From Gammaproteobacteria bacterium (GTDB lineage: Bacteria; Pseudomonadota; Gammaproteobacteria; GCA-001735895): a stretch of 19,097 nt of DNA. The stretch is taken from positions 1-19,097 of the forward strand of contig JARFPR010000262.1 of assembly GCA_029288195.1 (NCBI GenBank), given 5' to 3'. Both the position numbers and the translations under genes were made by a program. The number at the start of each line of letters is the position of its first letter. The stretch's first letter is position 1. Below, piece after piece: positions 7,943-15,392 of the stretch. The notes under the pieces are model-generated. The model was not told the DNA's origin. It searched no databases and worked only from the letters and a program-made list of their open reading frames with translations.

Positions 7943-8707
7943 ATGGAAACTACCTGCACCGAGTGCGAGAGTCGATTTCGCCTTACAGAAGAGCAGTTGA
8001 AGCAAGCTTACGGCAAGGTTCGCTGCGGGGAATGCGGGACTTTGTTCAACGCGCTTATAGGTCTCAAGAACTACGAGGGGGATTTACCCCCGGGTTATGT
8101 TGAACAAGATCGGGAAAAAAATTCAGCTGCAGACAGGACTCAGCCGGTAACTGATTTCGACCTGGAATCAGATTTCGACCAACGCCCCGAGCTCAGTTTG
8201 CATGAAGCCATGTACGGTTCCGAGCGAAGATCGATATTTACCTTTGGACCTTTGACCTGGCTTATCGGGATACTGCTGCTAAGCGCGGTCGGTGCAGCAC
8301 AGGTAGTTTATTATCAACGCTACCAGTTGATCCAAAATCCGCGTTACCAGCAACAGGTGATCGCGCTGTGCCGATTTTTACCCTGTGCAGAATCCGATTT
8401 CTCCAGCACCGGTCAAATCCGCCTGATAGAGCGTAATGTCTTTACCCACCCGGTAACATCCAACGCGCTCATGGTAACGGGTTCGTTTGTCAATCGAGCA
8501 CCCTTCACGCAGAAATTGCCCGACCTGCTGATCAGCCTGTTTGATCTCCAGGGCAAGTTGATAGCGAACCGGCTTTTCACCCCCACTGAATACCTGTCCG
8601 AGGATAAAAATCGCGGGGTCATAAAGCCTGGAATACCGATTCAGTTTCGGCTTGAAATCATTGATCCCGGAACCGATGCGCTGACTTACGAATTCGAATT
8701 TTTCTAA
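7943..8707 (+). CDS. Zinc-ribbon DUF3426 membrane protein (MJ0042-type finger)
   Basis: This protein of unknown function has an N-terminal zinc ribbon with CxxC pairs at Cys5/Cys8 and Cys28/Cys31 (motifs TTCTEC and VRCGECGTLFNAL). An acidic low-complexity linker follows, then one membrane span at about 102-123, and a C-terminal DUF3426-type domain. I chose ATG 7943 because AGGCG lies 5 nt upstream and because the family normally begins within a few residues of the first Cys. An in-frame ATG at 7913 would add ten residues and cannot be excluded. Its position between prmA and dusB is conserved in related bacteria. Confidence 0.85.
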   Translation: METTCTECESRFRLTEEQLKQAYGKVRCGECGTLFNALIGLKNYEGDLPPGYVEQDREKNSAADRTQPVTDFDLESDFDQRPELSLHEAMYGSERRSIFTFGPLTWLIGILLLSAVGAAQVVYYQRYQLIQNPRYQQQVIALCRFLPCAESDFSSTGQIRLIERNVFTHPVTSNALMVTGSFVNRAPFTQKLPDLLISLFDLQGKLIANRLFTPTEYLSEDKNRGVIKPGIPIQFRLEIIDPGTDALTYEFEFF

Positions 8708-8857
8708 CCCCTGGACCTTATTTTTTCTAAATAAGTCACATTAATACCAACATCCAAATATACTGTTATATGTAGGCGGACAGTCGGAGTATATTGCGCA
8801 GCTTCGAATCATCCTGACAGCGCTCGAAACCCCCAGGGATTGAACAAAATTCAGATT

Positions 8858-10633
8858 ATGAATCTTCAGTATCAGCTCACTAAGTTCCTGCCATTTTTAC
8901 GCTGGGGCAAAAACATGGATCGCAGTAGTGTGCGCGCGGATGTCATGGCTGGATTAGTAGGCGCCGCTATCGTTCTGCCACAGGGTGTGGCTTTTGCGGC
9001 GATAGCCGGGATGCCCCCCGAGTACGGTCTCTACACTAGCATGGTACCTGCCGTTATCGCGGCGCTGTTCGGTTCGTCCTGGCACCTTGTATCCGGGCCC
9101 ACCACCGCGGCCTCTGTCATCATGTTTGCTTCGCTGAGTGGCTTCGCAGCGCCCGGTAGCGAAGAGTACGTCGCACTTGCAATAACGCTTGCCTTCATGG
9201 TCGGTGCAATGCAACTCATTATGGGTATGCTGAGACTCGGAGCCCTGGTCAATTTTATATCTCACTCGGTTGTGGTCGGATTTACCGCGGGTGCGGCCTG
9301 CCTGATCGCCGCGAAACAGGGCGAGCAGTTTTTGGGAATAGACATTCCCGACGGCATCCATCTGCTCAATATGGTCGAGTTTCTATGGCTGAACCTGGAG
9401 CAACTGCATCCACTGGTGATGCTGGTCGCAATGATCACCCTGCTGACAGGAATCCTGACGCAGCGCCACCTGGGCGGCATGAGCATGATTGCCGCGCTCG
9501 TGTTTGGCGGCCTCGCGGCGGCCCTGTTTAACCTCGCCTTCGGGGAAGAGACTTCCGGTATTCAAATGGTGGGGGCATTACCACAACAGTTGCCGCCACT
9601 GTCAATGCCACAGTTTACGCTCGAAACTTTTCGTCAACTCTCGCCGCTGGCGCTAGCGATGACGCTGTTTGCATTGACCGAAGCCGTATCAATCGCGCGT
9701 TCGATTTCACTGAAATCGGGGCAGCCAATCGCGGGTAGCCAGGAATTCATAGGACAGGGGTTATCCAATATCGTCGGCAGTTTCTTTTCATCCTATGTCG
9801 CGACCGGGTCGTTCAACCGCAGCGGCGCCAATTACGATGCCGGAGCACGTACCCCGATGGCAGCGGCACTGGCCGGTGTATTACTCGTGGTACTGGTATT
9901 GCTGGTAGCCCCGCTGACAGCGTTTCTGCCGAAAGCAGCCGTGGCCGGATTGCTGTTTCTGGTTGCCTGGCGCTTAATCAACTTCAAACAGATTCGTAAA
10001 ATCCTGCGCTCCGATAAAAATGAAGCAGTAATTCTAGGCGTCGTGTTCTTTGGCACGGTATTTTTCTCAATTGAATTTGCGATTCTGGCTGGCGTCATTT
10101 TATCGTTGATGATTTTCCTGCGTAAAACTTCACGTCCCAGGTTATCCCCCAGGGTCCCCGACCCGGATTCGGTCAACCGTAAGTTCATATATGGGCATTC
10201 CCACCCCGAATGCCCGCAGCTCAAGATATTGCGCCTTGACGACTCGCTCTACTTTGGCTCGGTTGCCCACGTGGGTGAACTATTGCGCCGCTACCGGGAA
10301 CACTACCCGCAGCAAAAACATTTATTTCTGCTGACCAAGGGTATCGCCCAGGTAGACGTTGCCGGTGCTGAATTGCTGGTTACCGAGGCGCGCGAAAGAC
10401 GCACCGTGGGCGGTGATCTTTACATGTATCGGCTCAGGGATACCGCGTCCAGCGTATTTGATCGTGGTGGCTACCGCGACGAAATTGGCGACGCCAATAT
10501 ATTTGATGCCAAGGCAGAGGCTATTCCTGCTATATTCGAGCGCCTCGACAAGAATATCTGCGAGACTTGTGAAAGCCGAATATTTCTCGAATGCCGCTCG
10601 GTCGCGCACAAGAAAGCGGATGCCGCTGAATAA
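8858..10633 (+). CDS. SulP family inorganic anion transporter with STAS domain
   Basis: SulP proteins move sulfate, bicarbonate or other anions across the inner membrane. Features seen are VLPQGVAFAAIAGMPPEYGLYTS in the first spans, SGPTTAAS, about 10-14 hydrophobic segments up to residue 420, and GSFNRSGANYDAGARTP, the classic SulP signature. A cytoplasmic STAS domain at about 452-560 includes VDVAGAELL. A C-terminal ICETCESRIFLEC motif (Cys568, Cys571, Cys579) follows the STAS domain. The substrate cannot be assigned. I take ATG 8858; a TTG at 8840 has an AGGGA directly abutting it, too close to work. It sits between the DUF3426 gene and dusB, ending 5 bp before dusB, and is not part of the usual cluster there. 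Confidence 0.93.
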   Translation: MNLQYQLTKFLPFLRWGKNMDRSSVRADVMAGLVGAAIVLPQGVAFAAIAGMPPEYGLYTSMVPAVIAALFGSSWHLVSGPTTAASVIMFASLSGFAAPGSEEYVALAITLAFMVGAMQLIMGMLRLGALVNFISHSVVVGFTAGAACLIAAKQGEQFLGIDIPDGIHLLNMVEFLWLNLEQLHPLVMLVAMITLLTGILTQRHLGGMSMIAALVFGGLAAALFNLAFGEETSGIQMVGALPQQLPPLSMPQFTLETFRQLSPLALAMTLFALTEAVSIARSISLKSGQPIAGSQEFIGQGLSNIVGSFFSSYVATGSFNRSGANYDAGARTPMAAALAGVLLVVLVLLVAPLTAFLPKAAVAGLLFLVAWRLINFKQIRKILRSDKNEAVILGVVFFGTVFFSIEFAILAGVILSLMIFLRKTSRPRLSPRVPDPDSVNRKFIYGHSHPECPQLKILRLDDSLYFGSVAHVGELLRRYREHYPQQKHLFLLTKGIAQVDVAGAELLVTEARERRTVGGDLYMYRLRDTASSVFDRGGYRDEIGDANIFDAKAEAIPAIFERLDKNICETCESRIFLECRSVAHKKADAAE

Positions 10634-10638
10634 GTGAC

Positions 10639-11634
10639 ATGTCATTTGCCATAGGTCCATATAAATTCGACAACCCCCTGGTGCTGGCGCCTATGGCCGG
10701 GGTTACCGATCGTCCCTTCCGTCAAATGTGTCGACGGCTCGGTGCCGGGATGACCGTATCCGAAATGATAACCAGTCGTCCCGACCTGCGTGACAGCCGT
10801 AAAACCCGGTTACGAATGGACCACGAGGGTGAACCCGGGCCAATCGTGGTTCAGATTGCCGGTGGCATCCCGGAGATGATGGCCGAGGCCGCGATCTACA
10901 ATGTCGAACATGGTGCGCAGATCATTGATATCAACATGGGCTGCCCGGCGAAGAAGGTATGCAAGGTCGATGCAGGTTCCGCCTTGCTGAAGGATACCGG
11001 ACTCGTCGAATCTATTTTACGCGCGGTTGTGAACGCGGTTTCGGTGCCGGTAACGCTCAAGATCCGTACGGGCTGGTCGCGAGATAAGCGCAACGCGATT
11101 GAAGTCGCAGGCCTTGCCGAGACCTGCGGAATCCAGGCACTGACCATTCACGGGCGCACGCGCGAAGACAAGTACCTGGGCTCAGCCGAGTACCAGACAA
11201 TTCGGCAGGTCAAAAAGAATGTTCGAATTCCGATAATCGCAAACGGCGACATCGATTCCGCGAAAAAAGCACAAATGGTCATGGACTTCACAGCTGCTGA
11301 TGCTATTATGGTCGGCCGTATTGCGCAGCAACGTCCGTGGATATTTGGCCAGATTGAACACTATCTGAGCACCGGCAACGAGCCCGAAGAACCACCGGAC
11401 GAATTAAAACAGAGATGGTTAATTAACCATTTACAGAATCTGCATGTGTTTTACGGTGAGCACCAGGGGGTGCAGATCGCGCGTAAGCATATTAACTGGC
11501 AGCTTGGCCACAAAAAGAACTATTACATCGTCAAGCCCCTGCTAATGCAGGCACGTACAGCGGCGCAACAGCTGGAAACGATCGAAGCTTACTTTAACGA
11601 CTGCTACCCGAAGAGCTATGACAGGGCATCATGA
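10639..11634 (+). CDS. dusB: tRNA-dihydrouridine synthase B
   Basis: DusB reduces a uridine in the D-loop of tRNAs to dihydrouridine with FMN and NADPH. The 331 residues form a TIM barrel starting with APMAGVTDRPFRQMCR. The catalytic Cys102 lies in INMGCPAKKVCK, and LTIHGRTREDKY and IPIIANGDIDS are the flavin-binding parts. MVGRIAQQRPWIF follows; E. coli DusB has a similar GRAAQGRPWIF motif. It begins 5 bp after the SulP stop, and its TGA overlaps the fis start as ATGA. The dusB–fis pair is the classic fis operon of Gammaproteobacteria. Confidence 0.97.
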   Translation: MSFAIGPYKFDNPLVLAPMAGVTDRPFRQMCRRLGAGMTVSEMITSRPDLRDSRKTRLRMDHEGEPGPIVVQIAGGIPEMMAEAAIYNVEHGAQIIDINMGCPAKKVCKVDAGSALLKDTGLVESILRAVVNAVSVPVTLKIRTGWSRDKRNAIEVAGLAETCGIQALTIHGRTREDKYLGSAEYQTIRQVKKNVRIPIIANGDIDSAKKAQMVMDFTAADAIMVGRIAQQRPWIFGQIEHYLSTGNEPEEPPDELKQRWLINHLQNLHVFYGEHQGVQIARKHINWQLGHKKNYYIVKPLLMQARTAAQQLETIEAYFNDCYPKSYDRAS

Positions 11635-11915
11635 AGATAGCCCACGGCGCAACGTGGTTAGTGAGTGTGACAAAAAAGAAAAATACAAGCTTATTGCAGC
11701 AGTCGGTAGAAAGGGCGATACGTAAATATCTTAACGATCTTGACGGTGAGCTACCCTGCAACCTGTTCGACACCGTGATCTCCGAAATCGAACAACCGAT
11801 GCTCAAAACCGTGCTTCGACATTGTGATAACAACCAGTCCAGAACTGCCTCCTGTCTTGGCATCAACCGCGGCACCTTACGTAAAAAACTTAAGCAATAC
11901 CATATCGAACATTAA
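11631..11915 (+). CDS. fis: DNA-binding protein Fis
   Basis: Fis is a nucleoid-associated dimer that bends DNA and controls growth-phase transcription. The 94-residue product ends with the Fis/NtrC-type helix-turn-helix (about 69-90), including [20 protein letters not shown], very close to E. coli [20 protein letters not shown]. The conserved EIEQPML segment (52-58) is also present. The chosen ATG overlaps the dusB stop as in typical dusB–fis operons. In-frame GTG codons at 11661 and 11667 are possible later starts, and the first 14 residues are not conserved in character. Length is close to that of E. coli Fis (98). Confidence 0.95.
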   Translation: [94 protein letters not shown]

Positions 11916-11937
11916 TACTGACGCATTCTCGATCAGA

Positions 11938-11943
11938 TATAAT
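11938..11943 (+). promoter_or_regulatory. Probable -10 box of a purH–purD promoter
   Basis: TATAAT at 11938-11943 is a perfect sigma70 -10 sequence in the 60-bp gap between fis and purH, 33 bp before the purH start. The -35 region is poor; TACTGA at 11916-11921 with a 16-bp spacer is the best candidate. I see no PurR-like operator. Confidence 0.5.
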
Positions 11944-11975
11944 GCCGCCTCTTTAAGTACCGCTACGGACCCAAT

Positions 11976-13532
11976 ATGCCCCAAGCTATTCGCCGCGCAC
12001 TGATCAGTGTCTCAGACAAAACCGGCATCATCGAACTGGCTCAGAAACTTCATGATAAAGGCGTCGAGCTGCTTTCCACCGGTGGCACCGCCAAAATGAT
12101 CGCCGAGCACGGAATCGCGGTTACCGAGATTTCCGACTACACCGGTTTCCCCGAAATGATGGCAGGTCGCGTCAAAACCCTGCACCCCAGGGTTCACGGC
12201 GGTATTCTTGGGCGCCGGGGAATCGACGATGCGGTCATGCAGGAACACGACATCGCCCCCATCGACCTGGTCGTGATCAATCTCTACCCTTTCCAGCAAA
12301 CCGTCGCGAAACCCGATTGCAGTGTTGAAGATGCGATCGAAAATATAGATATTGGCGGCCCCGCAATGGTGCGCGCGGCAGCTAAAAACCATGCCAGCGT
12401 TACGATCGTGGTTGACCCCGAAGATTACACGTTGCTGTTGAATGAAATGGAGGCCAACGGCGAAGTCAGCGAAAAGACGCGTTTTTCTCTCGCCATCAAG
12501 GCTTACGAACATACCGCGCAATATGATGGTGCGATTGCGAATTACTTTGGTCACCTGGTCCAGTCACCTGAAGAGCAGGCGTTTCCGCGTACCTTAAACC
12601 TGCAGTTTCAGCATGCCCTGGCGATGCGCTACGGGGAAAACCCACACCAGTCCGCGGCCTTTTACGTCGCGCACGAAAATCGGGAGCCCAGTGTTGCGAG
12701 CGCCCGGCAGATCCAGGGTAAATCGCTTTCATTTAACAACATTGCCGATACCGACGCCGCGCTCGAGTGCGTCAAGCAGTTCGAAGCACCGTGCTGCGTT
12801 ATCGTCAAGCATGCCAATCCCTGCGGTGTCGCGTTGGCGGACAATATCCACGATGCCTACCAGAAAGCTTTCAGCACCGATCCGGAATCCGCCTTCGGCG
12901 GCATCATTGCCTTTAACCGCCCTCTCGACGCGAGCACCGCGGAGGCAATAGTCGAACAGCAATTCGTTGAAGTTATTATCGCTCCCGAGGTCGAAGACGA
13001 TGCAATCAAGGTGGTCGCCGCCAAGGAAAACCTGCGCCTGCTCAGCTGCGGGCAATGGGACACAGCGGCAACCCGGTTTGATTATAAACACGTTAACGGC
13101 GGCATCCTGGTGCAGGACGCCGACCAGGCGCTCTACCAGGGTCTCGAAGTAGTAAGCGAGATCAAACCCGACGACCTGCAAATGCAGGACATGGTGTTTG
13201 CCTGGAAGGTCGCCAAGTTTGTCAAATCGAACGCCATAATTTATGCACGCAACAAGCGGACCATCGGTGTCGGTGCTGGACAGATGTCGCGTATAAACAG
13301 CGCCCGTATCGCAGCGATCAAGGCCGGGCATGCCGACCTCGAAGTGGCCGGTTCGGTCATGGCATCGGACGCATTCTTCCCGTTTCGCGACGGTATCGAT
13401 GCGGCTCACGATGTCGGTATTCGCGCGGTAATCCAACCCGGCGGGTCGATGCGTGACGATGAGGTTATCGCGGCCGCAAACGAACATGGCATGGCCATGG
13501 TATTTACCGGAATGCGGCATTTTCGACACTAG
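11976..13532 (+). CDS. purH: Bifunctional AICAR formyltransferase / IMP cyclohydrolase
   Basis: PurH carries out the last two steps of IMP synthesis in the cytoplasm. The 518 residues have an N-terminal MGS-like cyclohydrolase domain with [18 protein letters not shown] and [12 protein letters not shown] (67-78). The formyltransferase domain that follows has [10 protein letters not shown] (218-227) and the catalytic Lys278-His279 in [11 protein letters not shown]. It closes with the standard [11 protein letters not shown] and [11 protein letters not shown] ending. E. coli PurH has 529 residues. purD follows after 16 bp, so both are probably transcribed together, from the promoter with a -10 at 11938 and/or by read-through from dusB–fis. 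Confidence 0.98.
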   Translation: MPQAIRRALISVSDKTGIIELAQKLHDKGVELLSTGGTAKMIAEHGIAVTEISDYTGFPEMMAGRVKTLHPRVHGGILGRRGIDDAVMQEHDIAPIDLVVINLYPFQQTVAKPDCSVEDAIENIDIGGPAMVRAAAKNHASVTIVVDPEDYTLLLNEMEANGEVSEKTRFSLAIKAYEHTAQYDGAIANYFGHLVQSPEEQAFPRTLNLQFQHALAMRYGENPHQSAAFYVAHENREPSVASARQIQGKSLSFNNIADTDAALECVKQFEAPCCVIVKHANPCGVALADNIHDAYQKAFSTDPESAFGGIIAFNRPLDASTAEAIVEQQFVEVIIAPEVEDDAIKVVAAKENLRLLSCGQWDTAATRFDYKHVNGGILVQDADQALYQGLEVVSEIKPDDLQMQDMVFAWKVAKFVKSNAIIYARNKRTIGVGAGQMSRINSARIAAIKAGHADLEVAGSVMASDAFFPFRDGIDAAHDVGIRAVIQPGGSMRDDEVIAAANEHGMAMVFTGMRHFRH

Positions 13533-13548
13533 TGATGGTTGCGATTCG

Positions 13549-14820
13549 ATGAATGTTTTAATCGTTGGTGGCGGTGGGCGCGAACATGCGCTAGCCTGGA
13601 AAGCAGCAAGATCAGCGCACGTGGAGCAGGTATATATCGCGCCCGGAAATGCAGGTACCGCGCTGGAACAGGGTGTTAAAAACGTTGATATTGGCGCCGA
13701 AGATATTGACGGCCTGCTTGAATTCGCCGTCAGCAATAATATTGGACTCACCATTGTCGGTCCCGAGGCACCGCTGGTCGCCGGTATCGTCGACCGCTTT
13801 GAATCTGAGGGGCAGACAATTTTCGGTCCCAGTGCCGGGGCCGCTCAACTGGAGGGCTCAAAAACCTTTACCAAGGATTTTCTCGCTCGCCACAAGATCC
13901 CTAGCGCCGCCTATCGGAGTTTTACCGATGTCGACGCTGCCTGTGCATACAGCGCCACCCAGGGCAGTCCGATCGTAATCAAGGCAGACGGCCTTGCCGC
14001 CGGCAAAGGGGTGGTCGTTGCCCAGACTCAGAACGAGGCAGAGTCTGCTATCAGGGATATGCTGTCGGGAAACCGGTTTGGCGAAGCCGGCCACCGCGTC
14101 GTCATCGAAGAATTCATGCCGGGTGAAGAAGCAAGCTATATCTGCATCGTCGATGGCGAGCAGGTTTTACCCATGGCGAGTTCACAGGATCACAAGGCAC
14201 GTGACAATGGTGATCTTGGGCCCAATACTGGTGGTATGGGTGCCTACTCCCCGGCCCCGGTAGTCAACGCCGAAATTGAAGCCCAGGTGATGCAGGATAT
14301 TATATTACCCACGGTGCGGGGCATGAATGCCGAGGGCAACCGTTACCGGGGATTCCTTTACGCGGGATTGATGATCGGGGCCGACGGGATTGCGCGGGTT
14401 GTCGAATACAATTGTCGTTTCGGGGACCCTGAAACACAACCCATCATGATGCGATTGAAATCCGACCTGGTCGAGCTTTGCCTTGCCGCCTGCAGCGGAG
14501 AACTCGATACCAGATCCGCGCAATGGGATGACCGCGCAAGCCTGGGGGTAGTGATGGCTGCGAATGGCTATCCCGATAATTACGACAAGGGGGATTTAAT
14601 AAAAAACATACCCCCGGAATCGCCAACAGCCAAGGTTTTCCATGCCGGAACCCGAACCGATGCCAGCGGTAATATTTTATCAGACGGGGGTCGTGTACTT
14701 TGCGCGGTCGGCCTCGGAGATGACATCCGCAGCGCCCAGCAATGCGCATACGAACTGGTTAAAAAAATCGAGTGGGAATCTGCATATTTTCGCACCGATA
14801 TCGGATTCAAGGCGCTTTAA
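13549..14820 (+). CDS. purD: Phosphoribosylamine–glycine ligase (GAR synthetase)
   Basis: PurD joins glycine to phosphoribosylamine with ATP, the second step of purine synthesis. The 423-residue product starts MNVLIVGGGGREHALAWK, which fixes the start at 13549 even though the frame is open further upstream inside purH. ATP-grasp features are FGPSAGAAQLEGSKTFTK (92-109), PIVIKADGLAAGKGVVVA (141-158), DHKARDNGDLGPNTGGMGAYSP (214-235), and VEYNCRFGDPETQ (285-297). E. coli PurD has 429 residues. It is second in purH–purD, and no clear terminator follows. Confidence 0.97.
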   Translation: MNVLIVGGGGREHALAWKAARSAHVEQVYIAPGNAGTALEQGVKNVDIGAEDIDGLLEFAVSNNIGLTIVGPEAPLVAGIVDRFESEGQTIFGPSAGAAQLEGSKTFTKDFLARHKIPSAAYRSFTDVDAACAYSATQGSPIVIKADGLAAGKGVVVAQTQNEAESAIRDMLSGNRFGEAGHRVVIEEFMPGEEASYICIVDGEQVLPMASSQDHKARDNGDLGPNTGGMGAYSPAPVVNAEIEAQVMQDIILPTVRGMNAEGNRYRGFLYAGLMIGADGIARVVEYNCRFGDPETQPIMMRLKSDLVELCLAACSGELDTRSAQWDDRASLGVVMAANGYPDNYDKGDLIKNIPPESPTAKVFHAGTRTDASGNILSDGGRVLCAVGLGDDIRSAQQCAYELVKKIEWESAYFRTDIGFKAL

Positions 14821-14821
14821 T

Positions 14822-14881
14822 ATGTCCTGGTTAAAAGCGTTTCGTGAAGTGGTTTCTGAACTTGTTGGTGTAATTTACTGA
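14822..14881 (+). CDS. Possible 19-residue peptide after purD
   Basis: An ATG one base after the purD stop opens a 19-codon frame, MSWLKAFREVVSELVGVIY, ending TGA. AAGG at 14809-14812 lies 9 nt upstream, inside the purD end, and could act as a ribosome-binding site with translational coupling. The peptide alternates charged and hydrophobic residues, compatible with an amphipathic helix that touches a membrane. I do not recognise it. It could be chance, since ORFs this short are common. Confidence 0.3.
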   Translation: MSWLKAFREVVSELVGVIY

Positions 14882-14912
14882 CAACTAACTAAAAAATCAC
14901 GTCCCTGTGAAA

Positions 14913-14940
14913 TTGACACAACCACTACATATTGTATGTT
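14913..14940 (+). promoter_or_regulatory. Possible promoter for the small genes, distal
   Basis: A perfect -35 hexamer TTGACA (14913-14918) is followed after 16 bp by TATGTT (14935-14940), in a markedly AT-rich 138-bp gap. It would transcribe the zinc-ribbon gene at 15020. Confidence 0.45.
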
Positions 14941-14963
14941 TAAATAAAAAATACCGCAAGATA

Positions 14964-14991
14964 TTGTGATTTAATATTTAATGGCTATACT
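14964..14991 (+). promoter_or_regulatory. Possible promoter for the small genes, proximal
   Basis: TTGTGA (14964-14969), a 16-bp spacer and TATACT (14986-14991) give a plausible sigma70-type promoter 28 bp before the zinc-ribbon gene. It competes with the distal candidate; sequence alone does not decide between them. Confidence 0.45.
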
Positions 14992-15019
14992 ACCGTGAAC
15001 CTAAACCGGGATCCGCCAT

Positions 15020-15220
15020 ATGAAGTGCCCCAACTGCAAATCTCAAATGTTTGTTACTGATGAAACCGCTAATGCGAGAAGCCAGGTCACCTTTTATCGC
15101 TGCAGTATTTGTGTCAGCGAACACGTTTCATCGGGGCCGGTTTTTGAAGCCGCCGGCAACGAGCGGAGCGAGATTTTTAACGCACCTGCTGCGGATACGA
15201 AACGCTATCTGATGGTTTAA
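15020..15220 (+). CDS. Small zinc-ribbon protein, function unknown
   Basis: This 66-residue protein begins MKCPNCKSQMFV and has a four-cysteine zinc-ribbon pattern: Cys3/Cys6 and Cys28/Cys31 (RCSIC), spaced as in rubredoxin-like and ribbon fingers. The remainder is polar and has no membrane span. No catalytic motif is visible. The ATG at 15020 puts the first cysteine at residue 3, as is usual for such proteins. The ribosome-binding site is weak (CGGGAT about 7 nt upstream). It has a promoter-like AT-rich region upstream and may be co-transcribed with the 42-residue membrane peptide 38 bp downstream. I do not recognise a named family. Confidence 0.75.
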   Translation: MKCPNCKSQMFVTDETANARSQVTFYRCSICVSEHVSSGPVFEAAGNERSEIFNAPAADTKRYLMV

Positions 15221-15258
15221 GCGCGGGTAACGATTAAGCCCGCTTCTGGAGAACATTG

Positions 15259-15387
15259 ATGCAAAGGCAGGTCCACCGCCTCGACAATAAAAACATGAAT
15301 CCCTGGTTTCATATCCTGGACCGGCTAATCTATATTCCCGGAGCCCTGATAATACTTTACGGCTTCTGGCTGTCACTAAACGTCTGA
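15259..15387 (+). CDS. 42-residue single-span membrane peptide
   Basis: A 42-codon frame starts at ATG 15259 with a good ribosome-binding site, GGAG at 15248-15251, 7 nt upstream. The first 22 residues are polar and basic (MQRQVHRLDNKNMNPW). LIYIPGALIILYGFWLSLNV at the C-terminus (about 23-42) is long and hydrophobic enough to cross the inner membrane once. A short inverted repeat, GCGGG (15223-15227) and CCCGC (15239-15243), lies between this gene and the zinc-ribbon gene. It ends 5 bp before the convergent histidine-kinase gene. I do not recognise it. Its ribosome-binding site and membrane segment argue that it is real. Confidence 0.6.
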   Translation: MQRQVHRLDNKNMNPWFHILDRLIYIPGALIILYGFWLSLNV

Positions 15388-15392
15388 TCCGG

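Noticed and set aside
11916..11975. PurR operator before purH
   Set aside because: ACGCATTCTCGATCAG shares only the first five bases with the PurR consensus; no palindrome is present.
13453..13548. N-terminal extension of purD into purH
   Set aside because: PurD proteins begin with the MNVLIVGGGGREHAL motif, found at 13549; the extension overlaps the conserved purH end.
12729..13754. A 341-codon open frame on the minus strand across the purH–purD junction
   Set aside because: It is antisense to two unmistakable genes and encodes no recognisable motif; long shadow frames are expected at this codon use.
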